DNA of 64,000 nt, taken from positions 68,310 to 132,309 of the forward strand of contig PMAT01000115.1 in the NCBI GenBank assembly GCA_003152695.1. The letters run 5' to 3'. Source of the stretch: Acidobacteriaceae bacterium. Its GTDB lineage: Bacteria; Acidobacteriota; Terriglobia; Terriglobales; Acidobacteriaceae. A program made the translations under genes and the position numbers. Each line of letters starts with the position of its first letter. The first letter of the stretch is position 1. The notes beneath the pieces were generated by a model. It worked only from the letters and a program-made list of their open reading frames with translations, was not told where the DNA came from and ran no database searches. Shown piece by piece: positions 35,985 to 44,147 of the stretch.

Positions 35985-37714
35985 GAGGCCCTCCCGGCGA
36001 CCAAAAATTCTTCGGCAACACCCAGTTGCTGGGCGCGGTAGATGTCGCACACATCGGCCATGACCGACACCGCAGTTGGCCATCGTCCGGCGCCTTTGCC
36101 GCGCACCTGCACCACGTCGCCGCTCTGCGATTCGATTTCCAGGCAGTTCTCTTCATTGATGGTTTGCGCAAAGGCATGGGTGTGCGCGAAGAGTTGCGGA
36201 GCGATGCGCGCTCGCAACCCGAACTCACCCCGGCTCAACGATGCGACCAGCCGCACCGAGTGCCCCGAGCGCGCGGCGTCCCGGACAGCTTCGCTATCGA
36301 AGTGCTCAATGCCAGTGCGCTCGATGTCTGCCGGATTCAGCCACGCCCCGAAAGCGGTCTGCGCCAGCAGCGCGAGTTTGTGCGCGGCATCGCTGCCGTC
36401 AAGGTCGGAGGTTGGGTCCTGCTCGGCGAAGCCCAGCCGCTGCGCTTCACCCAGCGCGTCTTCGCGGCTCAGGCCTTCCGCCAGCCGGTCGAGGATGAAG
36501 TTGGTGGTGCCGTTCACCACGCCGTGCAGGGTGCGGATGCCGCTGCTCTGCGCGATGCGGCTGACCTGCTCCAGCATCGGCACGCCGCCACCGACGGCTG
36601 CCGAGTACAACAATTGCACGCCTGCGAACTCAGCGATTCGGCGAAGCTGCTTGCCGTGGCGACTTACGACGAGTTTGTTCGCGGTGATGACGTGCTTGCC
36701 CGACTTGAGCGCCGCCTCAATCAATTCCCGCGCCGGCGAGAGGCCGCCGATCAACTCGATGATCACGTCGCAGTCCGAACTGACAACCTCCCACGGGTCG
36801 TGCGTGAGCAAAGCCGGAGGAATGCCATCCTCACGCTCCAACTGGCGAACTGCAATGCGCCTGATGTCGAACGTCTCCGGATGGGCCGCCAGTGTGCGAT
36901 AGACGCCCAGTCCAACGGTGCCGGCCCCCAACAGTCCAACGCGCAACGGTGTCGCCGAGGGAAACTGGTCGGCGAACGATATGGGAAGGCCGCAGATCAG
37001 AGTAGGTGAATCGGAATTCAGAGTTGCCACTTCAATGGTGAGCCCATGCTGCTCTGCAAACTCAATCGCCCTGGGCTGCACCACACCATTGCCAACACGC
37101 ACCGCTTGCGCCCAACTGACCGTACTATAGCGGCGCGGCACGTTGACCTTGTCGGCGGGATCGTGTTCGAAGATGCCGTTCACATCTTTGACCAAGCGGC
37201 AGCGCTCGGCCCCCAAGTGATGGGCCACGAAGACGGCAGTCAGATCGGAGCCGCCACGGCCCAGAAGGGAAAGAGTGCCGTCCTCCTGCCGTCCGACGAA
37301 CCCGGGCACCACGGCTACCGATGCATTTTCCAAAATGCTGAGCACCCGCGGAACGTCGATGCCACAAGGCTCTGCGTTCAATATCGGGCCGCGGGTCCGC
37401 AGGCCAAGCCGGACTTCATCTACGACCACCGAATGTAATCCAGCGCGTTCGAGCGCCAGCGTCAGCAACGCCGCCGAGGTAGCTTCGCCGGTCGCGACCA
37501 GCATTGCCACGGCTTCGTCACTCAGATTGGAGCCGTACGTCTGCGCGCGCGCCACCAGGGAATCGGTAGTCGATCCGATTGCCGAGACGACCGCAACGAC
37601 CCGGTGCCCGTCCCGTGTCCAGCGGTAAATTTCCTGCACGGCCTTGGAGAGATCGGCTTCGCAACACAGCACCGAGCTGCCAAACTTTAGAACCGTTATC
37701 GGGTAACGATGCAT
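35981..37714 (-). CDS. Fused aspartate kinase-homoserine dehydrogenase lacking ACT domains
   Basis: 577 residues from ATG 37714. Residues 1 to about 255 are an aspartate kinase core (VLKFGSSVL, LLGRGGSDLTAVFVAHHLGA, VKDVNGIFEHDPADK). After a linker (EVATLNSDSPTLICG) comes homoserine dehydrogenase: NAD-binding VGLLGAGTVGLGVYRTLA, HVITANKLVVS, GVVNGTTNFIL, DLDGSDAAHKLALLA. ThrA/MetL proteins are about 810 residues with tandem ACT domains between the two parts; here that block is absent. The kinase motif reads KFGSS instead of KFGGT. Middle gene of a coupled operon, overlapping both neighbours. It supplies homoserine for methionine and threonine. Confidence 0.88.
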   Translation of the reverse strand: MHRYPITVLKFGSSVLCCEADLSKAVQEIYRWTRDGHRVVAVVSAIGSTTDSLVARAQTYGSNLSDEAVAMLVATGEATSAALLTLALERAGLHSVVVDEVRLGLRTRGPILNAEPCGIDVPRVLSILENASVAVVPGFVGRQEDGTLSLLGRGGSDLTAVFVAHHLGAERCRLVKDVNGIFEHDPADKVNVPRRYSTVSWAQAVRVGNGVVQPRAIEFAEQHGLTIEVATLNSDSPTLICGLPISFADQFPSATPLRVGLLGAGTVGLGVYRTLAAHPETFDIRRIAVRQLEREDGIPPALLTHDPWEVVSSDCDVIIELIGGLSPARELIEAALKSGKHVITANKLVVSRHGKQLRRIAEFAGVQLLYSAAVGGGVPMLEQVSRIAQSSGIRTLHGVVNGTTNFILDRLAEGLSREDALGEAQRLGFAEQDPTSDLDGSDAAHKLALLAQTAFGAWLNPADIERTGIEHFDSEAVRDAARSGHSVRLVASLSRGEFGLRARIAPQLFAHTHAFAQTINEENCLEIESQSGDVVQVRGKGAGRWPTAVSVMADVCDIYRAQQLGVAEEFLVAGRAS

Positions 37715-38895
37715 GACGCCCTCCCAGCTTTTTCGGTTGCGACGACCAGCGCTTGTTCCAGGTCCGCAATGATGTCTTCCGGCGATTCCAGGCCCACCGA
37801 GAGCCTGATCAGCCCATCGGTAATGCCAATCGCCTTGCGGGTTTCCACGGGCACATCGCCGTGGGTCATGGAGGCCGGATGCGTGATTAGCGTTTCGACC
37901 GCGCCCAGGTTCTCGGCCAGGGAGCACAGTCGCACGGAGTTCATCAGCTCGATGGCGGCTTCAGCGCCGGCTGTGATCTCGAAGGCGAGCATGCCGCCGT
38001 GCGCCACGTGCTGGCGCTCCGCCAGCGCTCTCTGGGGAAACGAGGCGAGCCCGGGATAATGCACGCGCTCAACCGCGGGATGCGATTCCAGCCATCGCGC
38101 CACCGTGCCAGCGTTCTCGGAATGCAGCTTGAGCCGCACCGGCAAAGTCTTGATCCCGCGCAGCGTCAGCCAGGCATCCTGCGGCGACTGGATGCAGCCC
38201 GTGGTTTTGCGAATCAAACGAAAGCGTTCCAGTAGTTGTTCGTCGTGTGTCGCCAGCGAGCCGCCCACGGTCGCGTTATGGCCCTCGATGTACTTGGTGG
38301 TGGAGAGCACGCTGATGTCGGCGCCGAGTTGGAACACGGGTTGCAGCACCGGCGTCAGGAAAGTGTTGTCCACCGCAAGGCGCACACCGTGCCGGCGCGC
38401 CACCGCTGCAATCGCCGGGATGTCGCACAGCTTGAGCGTCGGATTGCCCGGCGTCTCGATGAAGATCAATTTCGTCCGCGGCGTGATGGCCTGCTCGACC
38501 AGTTCCGCGCGCGATGCATCCACCAGCGTGTGCTCGATGCCGAGTCCGCTAAGCAGTTGTTGGCACAGGCGGACCGTGCCGCCGTAGACCACTTCAGAAA
38601 TGACCACGTGGTCGCCGGACTTGAGCAGCGACAGGAACAGCGTCGTGATTGCTGCCATGCCGGTGGCAAAGCAGACCGTGGCAGGTGTTCCCTCAAGCGC
38701 AGCCAAAGCGCGCTCCAGCGCGTCCACGGTTGGGTTGGCTGCGCGCGAATAGGTGAATCCTTTGTGCACGCCAACCGCTTGTTGCACGAAAGTTGTCGAT
38801 TGATAGATCGGCTGAAGGATGGCGCCAGTGGTCGGATCAGGTCCCAGTCCGCCATGGATCGCAATGGTAGGTATGTCGTAGTTGCCGTGAGACAC
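37696..38895 (-). CDS. metB: Cystathionine gamma-synthase-type PLP enzyme
   Basis: 399 residues from GTG 38895 (AGGGAG upstream). Cys/Met PLP family: FTYSRAANPTVDALERALAALEG, CFATGMAAITTLF, IETPGNPTLKLCDIPAI, PLP lysine in LSTTKYIEGHNATVGG, and C-terminal THPASMTHGDVPVETRKAIG. First gene of a three-gene operon with the aspartate kinase fusion. It is preceded by a promoter, Met-rich leader peptide and terminator. MetB versus O-acylhomoserine sulfhydrylase or MetC cannot be settled by eye. Confidence 0.85.
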   Translation of the reverse strand: MSHGNYDIPTIAIHGGLGPDPTTGAILQPIYQSTTFVQQAVGVHKGFTYSRAANPTVDALERALAALEGTPATVCFATGMAAITTLFLSLLKSGDHVVISEVVYGGTVRLCQQLLSGLGIEHTLVDASRAELVEQAITPRTKLIFIETPGNPTLKLCDIPAIAAVARRHGVRLAVDNTFLTPVLQPVFQLGADISVLSTTKYIEGHNATVGGSLATHDEQLLERFRLIRKTTGCIQSPQDAWLTLRGIKTLPVRLKLHSENAGTVARWLESHPAVERVHYPGLASFPQRALAERQHVAHGGMLAFEITAGAEAAIELMNSVRLCSLAENLGAVETLITHPASMTHGDVPVETRKAIGITDGLIRLSVGLESPEDIIADLEQALVVATEKAGRASCIVTR

Positions 38896-38933
38896 GGTGG
38901 ATCTCCCTTCAATGTCTGAGCGAAATATGGGCT

Positions 38934-38969
38934 AAAACAAAATCGCCGCCGGTGTAAGCCCCAGGCGGC
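38934..38969 (-). terminator. Rho-independent terminator in the metB leader
   Basis: On the minus strand GCCGCC (38969-38964), 13-base loop, GGCGGC (38950-38945), then GATTTTGTTTT (38944-38934). It lies about 40 bases before the metB start, within the leader RNA. Its 5' arm is also part of a 12-base segment complementary to 39026-39037, see the attenuator entry. Confidence 0.75.
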
Positions 38970-39037
38970 CGCTCAGTGTAGGGAGATTGTTAGGTGCGTG
39001 ATCACACTCCCGACGCAGGCACGGCGCCACCTGGGGC
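38958..39037 (-). promoter_or_regulatory. Competing (antiterminator-like) pairing in the metB leader
   Basis: Minus-strand segment GCCCCAGGTGGC (39037-39026) can pair with GCCGCCTGGGGC (38969-38958) over 12 positions with one G-U pair. The second segment includes the whole 5' arm of the terminator, so the two structures exclude each other. The first segment overlaps codons 15-18 of the leader peptide, directly after its Met/Cys codons, and can also form a local hairpin GCGCC/GGCGC. This is the layout of translation-dependent attenuation; the polarity is not obvious by eye. Confidence 0.65.
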
Positions 39038-39079
39038 GCACATGGCCATAAACATTCGGGAATTGATCAGCAAATGCAT
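39002..39079 (-). CDS. Met/Cys-rich leader peptide of the metB operon
   Basis: 25 codons from ATG 39079 to TGA 39004-39002. Residues 8-16 read RMFMAMCAP, with three Met codons in five positions followed by Cys, and the start codon adds a fourth. It begins about 27 bases downstream of the predicted transcription start and ends before the terminator. A weak point: there is no clear Shine-Dalgarno. Likely role: ribosome progress through the Met/Cys codons reports charged tRNA supply. Confidence 0.6.
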   Translation of the reverse strand: MHLLINSRMFMAMCAPGGAVPASGV

Positions 39080-39112
39080 AGTCAAAATCTGATCACAAAG
39101 ACCAGTGACAAA

Positions 39113-39140
39113 AGCATAGCACAGAGGATATGCCTGTCAA
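39113..39140 (-). promoter_or_regulatory. Sigma-70-type promoter of the metB operon
   Basis: Minus strand TTGACA (39140-39135), 16-base spacer, TATGCT (39118-39113). Predicted start near 39106, giving a leader of about 210 bases before metB. It matches the position expected for an attenuated operon. Confidence 0.7.
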
Positions 39141-39195
39141 GCAGAAGATGACCGGCGTCGTACCACTTTAGAAGTGTCGCGGTTTCCCACCCTCC

Positions 39196-40116
39196 CTACT
39201 GCCGAATCCTCGGGTTGAACGCCGAGTACAGCAGGTCGGTGAGGAAGTTCACCAGCACGTAGGTCAGCCCGATCATCAAGATGCAGCCTTGCACCAGGTA
39301 ATAGTCGCGGTTGGAAATCGCCGTGATGGTGAGCCGCCCAATGCCCGGCCACGAGAAGATCGTCTCGGTCACGATGGCGCCGGCCAGCAGCGCTCCAAAT
39401 TGCAATCCGACGACGGTGAGAATGGGAATCATGGCATTGCGCAGGGCGTGGCGATAAACCACCGTGCGCTCGGGCAAACCTTTGGCGCGCGCAGTGCGGA
39501 TGTAATCCTGTCCCAACTCTTCCAGCATCGAGGTGCGAATCATTCGCGTAAGGATGGCGGCCAGCGCTCCGCCCATGGTGATCGCAGGCAGCACCAGGTG
39601 GGCCAGCGAACCCGAGCCTGAGACCGGCAGCCAGCCCAGTTCAATCGCGAAAAACAAGATGAGGATCGGCCCCAGCGCGAAGTTCGGGAACGACAATCCC
39701 AGCAACGAGACAAAGCTGAGCGCGCGATCGTCCCAACGATTGCGGCGCAGCGCCGATCGAACACCGGCGGGAATCGCCAACGCGAGCGCGACCAGCAACG
39801 CTGCGAGCGTCAGTTCCATGGTGGCGGGATAGGCCTGGGCGATCACGTGGCCCACATTCTGATTGAGGCGCAACGAGCGTCCCATATCGCCGTGCAGCAG
39901 GCCGCGCCAGTAGTTCACGTACTGTTGCCCTAGCGGAGCATCCAGCCCGTAGGCGTGACGCGCCGCAGCGATGTCGGTGGCGGCCGCGCCTTCGCCCAGC
40001 ATCTGCTGGATGGGATCGCCCGGCACCAGGTGAATCAGCAGGAAGACCACCGACACCACCAGCCAGACAACCGGCAGCATGTACAGCGATCGCGAGAGCA
40101 GGTAGCGCGGCATCAT
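39196..40116 (-). CDS. ABC transporter permease, DppB/OppB (peptide/nickel) family
   Basis: 306 residues, six transmembrane helices. N terminus MMPRYLLSRSLYMLPVVWLV, HLVPGDPIQQMLG, and the EAA loop DYIRTARAKGLPERTVVYRHALRNAMIPI, all typical of DppB-like permeases. Its ATG overlaps the stop of the CorC-type gene upstream. The usual DppC, ATPase and binding-protein genes are not in the window, so its partners must be elsewhere. Confidence 0.9.
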   Translation of the reverse strand: MMPRYLLSRSLYMLPVVWLVVSVVFLLIHLVPGDPIQQMLGEGAAATDIAAARHAYGLDAPLGQQYVNYWRGLLHGDMGRSLRLNQNVGHVIAQAYPATMELTLAALLVALALAIPAGVRSALRRNRWDDRALSFVSLLGLSFPNFALGPILILFFAIELGWLPVSGSGSLAHLVLPAITMGGALAAILTRMIRTSMLEELGQDYIRTARAKGLPERTVVYRHALRNAMIPILTVVGLQFGALLAGAIVTETIFSWPGIGRLTITAISNRDYYLVQGCILMIGLTYVLVNFLTDLLYSAFNPRIRQ

Positions 40117-41498
40117 CCTTGGGCCAGAGGCGTTGCCGGCGAGGATTGCACCGGGGACTGCGGTTGCGTCCCTTCGATGGTTACGCTGACCACGCGCAGT
40201 CCGTCCATGGCGGCGACGCTGTAGCGGCGGCCCTGATATTCAAAGCTGTCGCCCACCTCGGGAATCTTCTGCAGTTGCGCCAGCATGAAGCCGGCGAGGG
40301 TTTCGAAACCTTCATCGCGCGGCAACACAAGGTGATATTGCGACTCCAGGTCGCGAATGTTGACCGAGCCCTCCAGAGTCATCGAGGTAGCGCCCGGCGC
40401 AAGCCGCGGCTCAGTGATATCGAACTCATCCTCGATTTCGCCCACCAGTTGCTCCAGCACATCTTCCACCGTCACCAGGCCGGCGGTCGATCCGAACTCA
40501 TCCACTACGACCGCCAGGTGCCGCTTGCGAATCTTGAACTCGAGCAGCAAATCGGGCAGCGGCTTGGTCTCGGGCACTACCAGCACCTCGCGCATGATGT
40601 GGTGCACTTGCAGGCCGCTGGGCCGGCTGACCGGTCTGCCGGAAGCGGTGCGGCTCACCCGGTAGCGCAACCAGCGCATCAGGTCCTTGGCGTACAGCAC
40701 CCCGATGATGTGCTCGGGGCCGCGCTGCACATCGTAAACCGGCACGCGCGAGTGTTGCTCGTCCACCACGCGCTGCAAGGCTTCTTCCAGCGAAATGTCT
40801 CCCGGCAGAGAAAAAATATCGCGGCGTGGGACCATGATTTCGCGCACCGAAATGTTCTCCAGCTCGAGCGCGCGATGGATCAACTCCTCCTGCGTGGGCG
40901 CCAGCATTCCCAAGCGGCGGCTGGCCGAGACCATCAGCTTCAACTCCTCCGACGAGTGCACCCCACCTTCGCGCACCTGTCGCATGCCGAACGCTCGCAA
41001 GGCGATCCGGGTGGACGCGGTCATGAACGCGAGGAATGGCGCGGCGATGGTCATGAAAAAATCCATCGGCCCGGCGACTGCCAGAGCGACCCGCTCGGTA
41101 CGCTGCAAGGCAATCGTCTTGGGAACCACTTCGCCGAGGATGACCACCAGATAGGTGATCAACATGAAGGCGACGACGACGGACACTCCGTGCGCGTAGA
41201 GCCGGGAGTGGGGCAGGGGACGGAACAGCGGCTCCAGAATGCGGGCCATCGAGGCCTCGCCGATCCAGCCCAAGGCCAGACTGGCCACGGTGACGCCGAA
41301 CTGCACGGTGTTGAGGACGTGGTCGAGCTTCTGATGGAGCTTGTGGACGGTGCGCGCGCCCAGGCGGTGGGCCGCGATCATTTGTTGCAGCCGCGTCTCG
41401 CGCACGTTGACCAGCGCGAATTCAGCGGCCACGAAGAACGCGTTTGCCGCGACCAGCAACACCACCACCACGATGCGCAGCACAACGAAGGTAACCAT
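40113..41498 (-). CDS. HlyC/CorC family transporter-associated protein (DUF21-CBS-CorC_HlyC)
   Basis: 461 residues. DUF21 with four membrane helices (VLLVAANAFFVAAEFALVNVRETRL at the start), a CBS pair (IMVPRRDIFSLPGDISLEEAL; DLLLEFKIRKRHLAVVVDEFGSTAGLVTVEDVLEQLVGEIEDE) and a C-terminal CorC_HlyC domain. Family members are implicated in Mg/Co efflux. Probably co-transcribed with the permease downstream. Confidence 0.92.
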   Translation of the reverse strand: MVTFVVLRIVVVVLLVAANAFFVAAEFALVNVRETRLQQMIAAHRLGARTVHKLHQKLDHVLNTVQFGVTVASLALGWIGEASMARILEPLFRPLPHSRLYAHGVSVVVAFMLITYLVVILGEVVPKTIALQRTERVALAVAGPMDFFMTIAAPFLAFMTASTRIALRAFGMRQVREGGVHSSEELKLMVSASRRLGMLAPTQEELIHRALELENISVREIMVPRRDIFSLPGDISLEEALQRVVDEQHSRVPVYDVQRGPEHIIGVLYAKDLMRWLRYRVSRTASGRPVSRPSGLQVHHIMREVLVVPETKPLPDLLLEFKIRKRHLAVVVDEFGSTAGLVTVEDVLEQLVGEIEDEFDITEPRLAPGATSMTLEGSVNIRDLESQYHLVLPRDEGFETLAGFMLAQLQKIPEVGDSFEYQGRRYSVAAMDGLRVVSVTIEGTQPQSPVQSSPATPLAQG

Positions 41499-41590
41499 GA
41501 AGCTGAAATCTTACCATCGGAGAAGGGACCGGAGCGGCTGGCAGGCGTTACAGGACAGGTCGGCGCAAGCGCAATCTCACATCTCAGGAG

Positions 41591-41739
41591 TTGTCATTAC
41601 GAGCGAAGCGAGGAATCTGCTTTTGTTAGCGCTGGAACCACTCGGGGGGAACAGCAGATCCCTCACAGCCTGAACCTTACCCCAACAAGCGCAAAAACGG
41701 CGCTCGTTGGGGGCCCAGTTCGGCTGTTCGTGATGACAA
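41591..41739. repeat. MITE-like element, copy B
   Basis: 149 bases with inverted ends TTGTCATTACGA and TCGTGATGACAA, matching copy A at 34665-34761 at both ends and in a short interior segment. It fills most of the gap 41499-41796. Confidence 0.65.
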
Positions 41740-41796
41740 TTCAAAATCACCGGATTTAGCTTATGCAGCAGTCAATAGCCCGGGAGGAAAGCAGGG

Positions 41797-42120
41797 CTAC
41801 CGCCGCGCTTTCTTCGACGCTTTCTTGGCGGACTTTTTTGCCACTTTCTTGGGAGCCTTCTTGGTCGCCGACCTTGTAGTGCCCTTTGCGCCGCGCTTTG
41901 CCGCCGCACGCTTGGCGGGGCGGATGGGATGTAACAACCACGGATCGGGTCCAGCGTTGTCGGCGGATTGCTTCTCCGGCGGCCCAGAGTTTTTCCCCGC
42001 AGCCCCTTGCTTCAACCTGCGAATGTCTTCGGCCTGCTCTTCGGCCATCGTGCCGAAGTAATCCTTGATGGTAGGCAGGGCGGGAGCGTCGGCGATCTGC
42101 ACAAGCTTGCGTGGTGACAT
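41797..42120 (-). CDS. Small protein with Lys/Ala-rich histone H1-like tail
   Basis: 107 residues. N-terminal half ordered-looking and acidic (IADAPALPTIKDYFGTMAEEQAEDIRRLKQ), then a strongly basic tail of Lys, Ala and Arg repeats (KKAPKKVAKKSAKKASKKAR). Such tails resemble bacterial H1-like/AlgP-type DNA-binding proteins. Function unassigned; nucleoid association is inference from composition only. Confidence 0.65.
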   Translation of the reverse strand: MSPRKLVQIADAPALPTIKDYFGTMAEEQAEDIRRLKQGAAGKNSGPPEKQSADNAGPDPWLLHPIRPAKRAAAKRGAKGTTRSATKKAPKKVAKKSAKKASKKARR

Positions 42121-42207
42121 GCTCAGCTAAGATACCGCGATTGCCCTTGGGATGTCACTGCCTCGGGGAGGGACGGCTGCAGCCGAGCCGGCGATTGGTC
42201 CCTGAGC

Positions 42208-43848
42208 ATGATCGGCGTATCGTTTACCAGTAATTGGGAGATTCTGCATTTGATGGGACCGCGCTTTGCTTCCAACCCCAGTCCGGATGACCTCCGGTTT
42301 TCTTCGAATGCCGACGCGGCGCGGAGATACCGTGCGCGTACGCTGCTGGTGTTTGTCGTCCTGCAATGCGTTTTGTATGGCATCAATCTGAGGCTTCTGC
42401 CGATGTGGGGCGACGAGACCTTCACGGTAGAGACGGTCGCCGAGACTCCTGCGCGAATCGTCCAGATTGTCCGCGAGGATATTCATCCGCCTCTCTATTT
42501 CCTGCTGGCGCATTGGTGGAGCCGTCTCCCGATTGGCTCCGATCCTCTGCTGCGGTTGCGTGCTTTGTCCGCGCTTTTTGCCATATTGACGACAGCCTTC
42601 CTCGACCGGAGTTGGCTCCGCGACGCTCCTCAGAACCTGCGCAACTGGTTTCTCTTGCTCTGGATCTTCTCGCCGTGTCTGCTGCTTTATAGCCGTATGG
42701 CGCGGTCGTACAGCATGCAGGTACTTTTTGCCTCGGTGGCGATCTGGTACCTGCTGCGTTTGGCAGAAGATGCTGCCGGATGGAAGAACCTGGCGGCATT
42801 CGTGGCTGCTCTCGCCGTCCTGCTTTATACACATTACTTACCGGGGCTCGCCGTCTGGGCGGGAGCAAACCTGTTGCTGCTGATGCGGCTGCGCCGTGGG
42901 CGTCGTTCGGTCTGGAAAACGTGGCTGCTGCCCAATGCGCTTGTGGCTGTTCTCTACCTTCCCTGGCTGGTAACCCTCAGCGGAGCGCTCGGCCAATGGC
43001 GCCACAGCCAGGTTTACTCCCTGACTGGCAAGCTATGGGCCGAGCAGGTCTTAAAGCTCTGCTACTGGTTCTACTCCTTCGCGTTTGGCGAATCGGTCCC
43101 ACTCTGGCTGCTACCGGTCACGGCACTGCTGGCTCTGCCTTGCCTGTGGCTGTTTGTTTCCGGGGCGCGATTGCGGCGGAACTGGCTCTGGCCTGCACTT
43201 TTCGCCGCGGCTGTCGCCTTCCTCGGCGCAACCCGCTGGGTATCGTATCCCTTCATTGCCGCGCGACTTCTGTTTCTACTGCCTCTGTTTCTGCTCGCCC
43301 TGGCGGCGGGAGTAACGAAAAAGGGCCGCCTCGGCACAGCCTTGGGCGTGATCTTGTTCACCGTGAACCTCGCGGGACTGTGGTCTTATTACGCGGGCGG
43401 GGACCTGCTGAATCCTGCGTACCTTGTGCCCAACGAGCGTATCGCCGCGGAAATCACACTTCATTCCAGCAGCGAGGATACCGCCGTTTGGATCGACGCG
43501 CTGAACTTCGATGGCACAACGCTTGAGTATTACCTGCCCAAGAGTTTTCGCATACGTTGGCTGACGACGCCCGAATCGGTGACGGCGGCGCGGGCTGAAC
43601 TGAATGGAAGCGCCATCCGGCACGTCTGGTTCGTGCGCAGTTCCCATGACATCTCGCTAGGGCAAATATTTGAGAAACTCGAATCTCAGATGACGGGGAC
43701 GTCGAGCGAGCATACCCTGTACTCTTACGTTCCGTTTTCATCCGTCCACCTGGCAATCCTGCGAGTGCTGGCGCTTCTGCGCCACCAGGACGGAAGCCAA
43801 CCTCGGCAGTATATGTACCAGATGTCGGAGTTTCAGGGTCGCCGGTAA
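42208..43848 (+). CDS. Multi-span membrane glycosyltransferase (ArnT/PMT-like, GT-C fold)
   Basis: 546 residues (from ATG 42208; ATG 42253 is an alternative nearer the first helix). Features of GT-C enzymes: first helix LLVFVVLQCVLYGINLR, then an extracytoplasmic loop with an acidic motif MWGDETFTVETV and EDIHPPLYFLLAHWW, and about ten further helices. The DE and HPPLY motifs match the dolichyl/undecaprenyl phosphosugar-dependent ArnT-like family. Substrate unknown. The C-terminal 110 residues are soluble. Confidence 0.78.
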   Translation: MIGVSFTSNWEILHLMGPRFASNPSPDDLRFSSNADAARRYRARTLLVFVVLQCVLYGINLRLLPMWGDETFTVETVAETPARIVQIVREDIHPPLYFLLAHWWSRLPIGSDPLLRLRALSALFAILTTAFLDRSWLRDAPQNLRNWFLLLWIFSPCLLLYSRMARSYSMQVLFASVAIWYLLRLAEDAAGWKNLAAFVAALAVLLYTHYLPGLAVWAGANLLLLMRLRRGRRSVWKTWLLPNALVAVLYLPWLVTLSGALGQWRHSQVYSLTGKLWAEQVLKLCYWFYSFAFGESVPLWLLPVTALLALPCLWLFVSGARLRRNWLWPALFAAAVAFLGATRWVSYPFIAARLLFLLPLFLLALAAGVTKKGRLGTALGVILFTVNLAGLWSYYAGGDLLNPAYLVPNERIAAEITLHSSSEDTAVWIDALNFDGTTLEYYLPKSFRIRWLTTPESVTAARAELNGSAIRHVWFVRSSHDISLGQIFEKLESQMTGTSSEHTLYSYVPFSSVHLAILRVLALLRHQDGSQPRQYMYQMSEFQGRR

Positions 43849-44147
43849 GTGAGGCTTGATGTTGCGCTTATGGCCCGGAAACCGTGGAACGTCGGCAAAA
43901 CACTGTGCTGCAGGCGCGGCGATAAACGGAACTGATAGCCTCCATAAATAGTTTGAATTTCTCATCCGCCGCGAAACCGCGTATCAAATTTACACAGGCA
44001 AAATTGAAGGAAACCGCCGGCCACGTGCCGGCATACTCTTTTCATTTCCGGGCCCCGCCCAGACCTGAACCATGGTTTTCGCGCGGGCCGGCGCAGATCC
44101 AGTCGGTCTCAATTTAGTCGATGTCGGTCTCGCAACAGGAGTTATCA
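43849..44147 (+). other. Non-coding gap before amtB
   Basis: 299 bases without a supported gene. I looked for a sigma-54 GG-N10-GC promoter, which amtB genes often have, and did not find a convincing one. AACAGGAGT at its end is the amtB ribosome site. Confidence 0.5.

Noticed and set aside
36083..37927. Longer N termini for the kinase fusion and the third operon gene
   Set aside because: The extensions are out-of-family, overlap upstream genes, and the internal ATGs give normal family lengths.
38934..39106. Classical SAM riboswitch upstream of metB
   Set aside because: The conserved GG-rich SAM-I core and the SAM-II pseudoknot motifs are not recognisable, whereas a Met-rich leader frame is.
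40119..41759. 546-residue plus-strand frame opposite the CorC-type gene
   Set aside because: Antisense shadow, rich in His and Gln, with no ribosome site or motif.
43849..44147. Sigma-54 promoter for amtB
   Set aside because: No GG-N10-GC element with the right flanks could be found on the coding strand.
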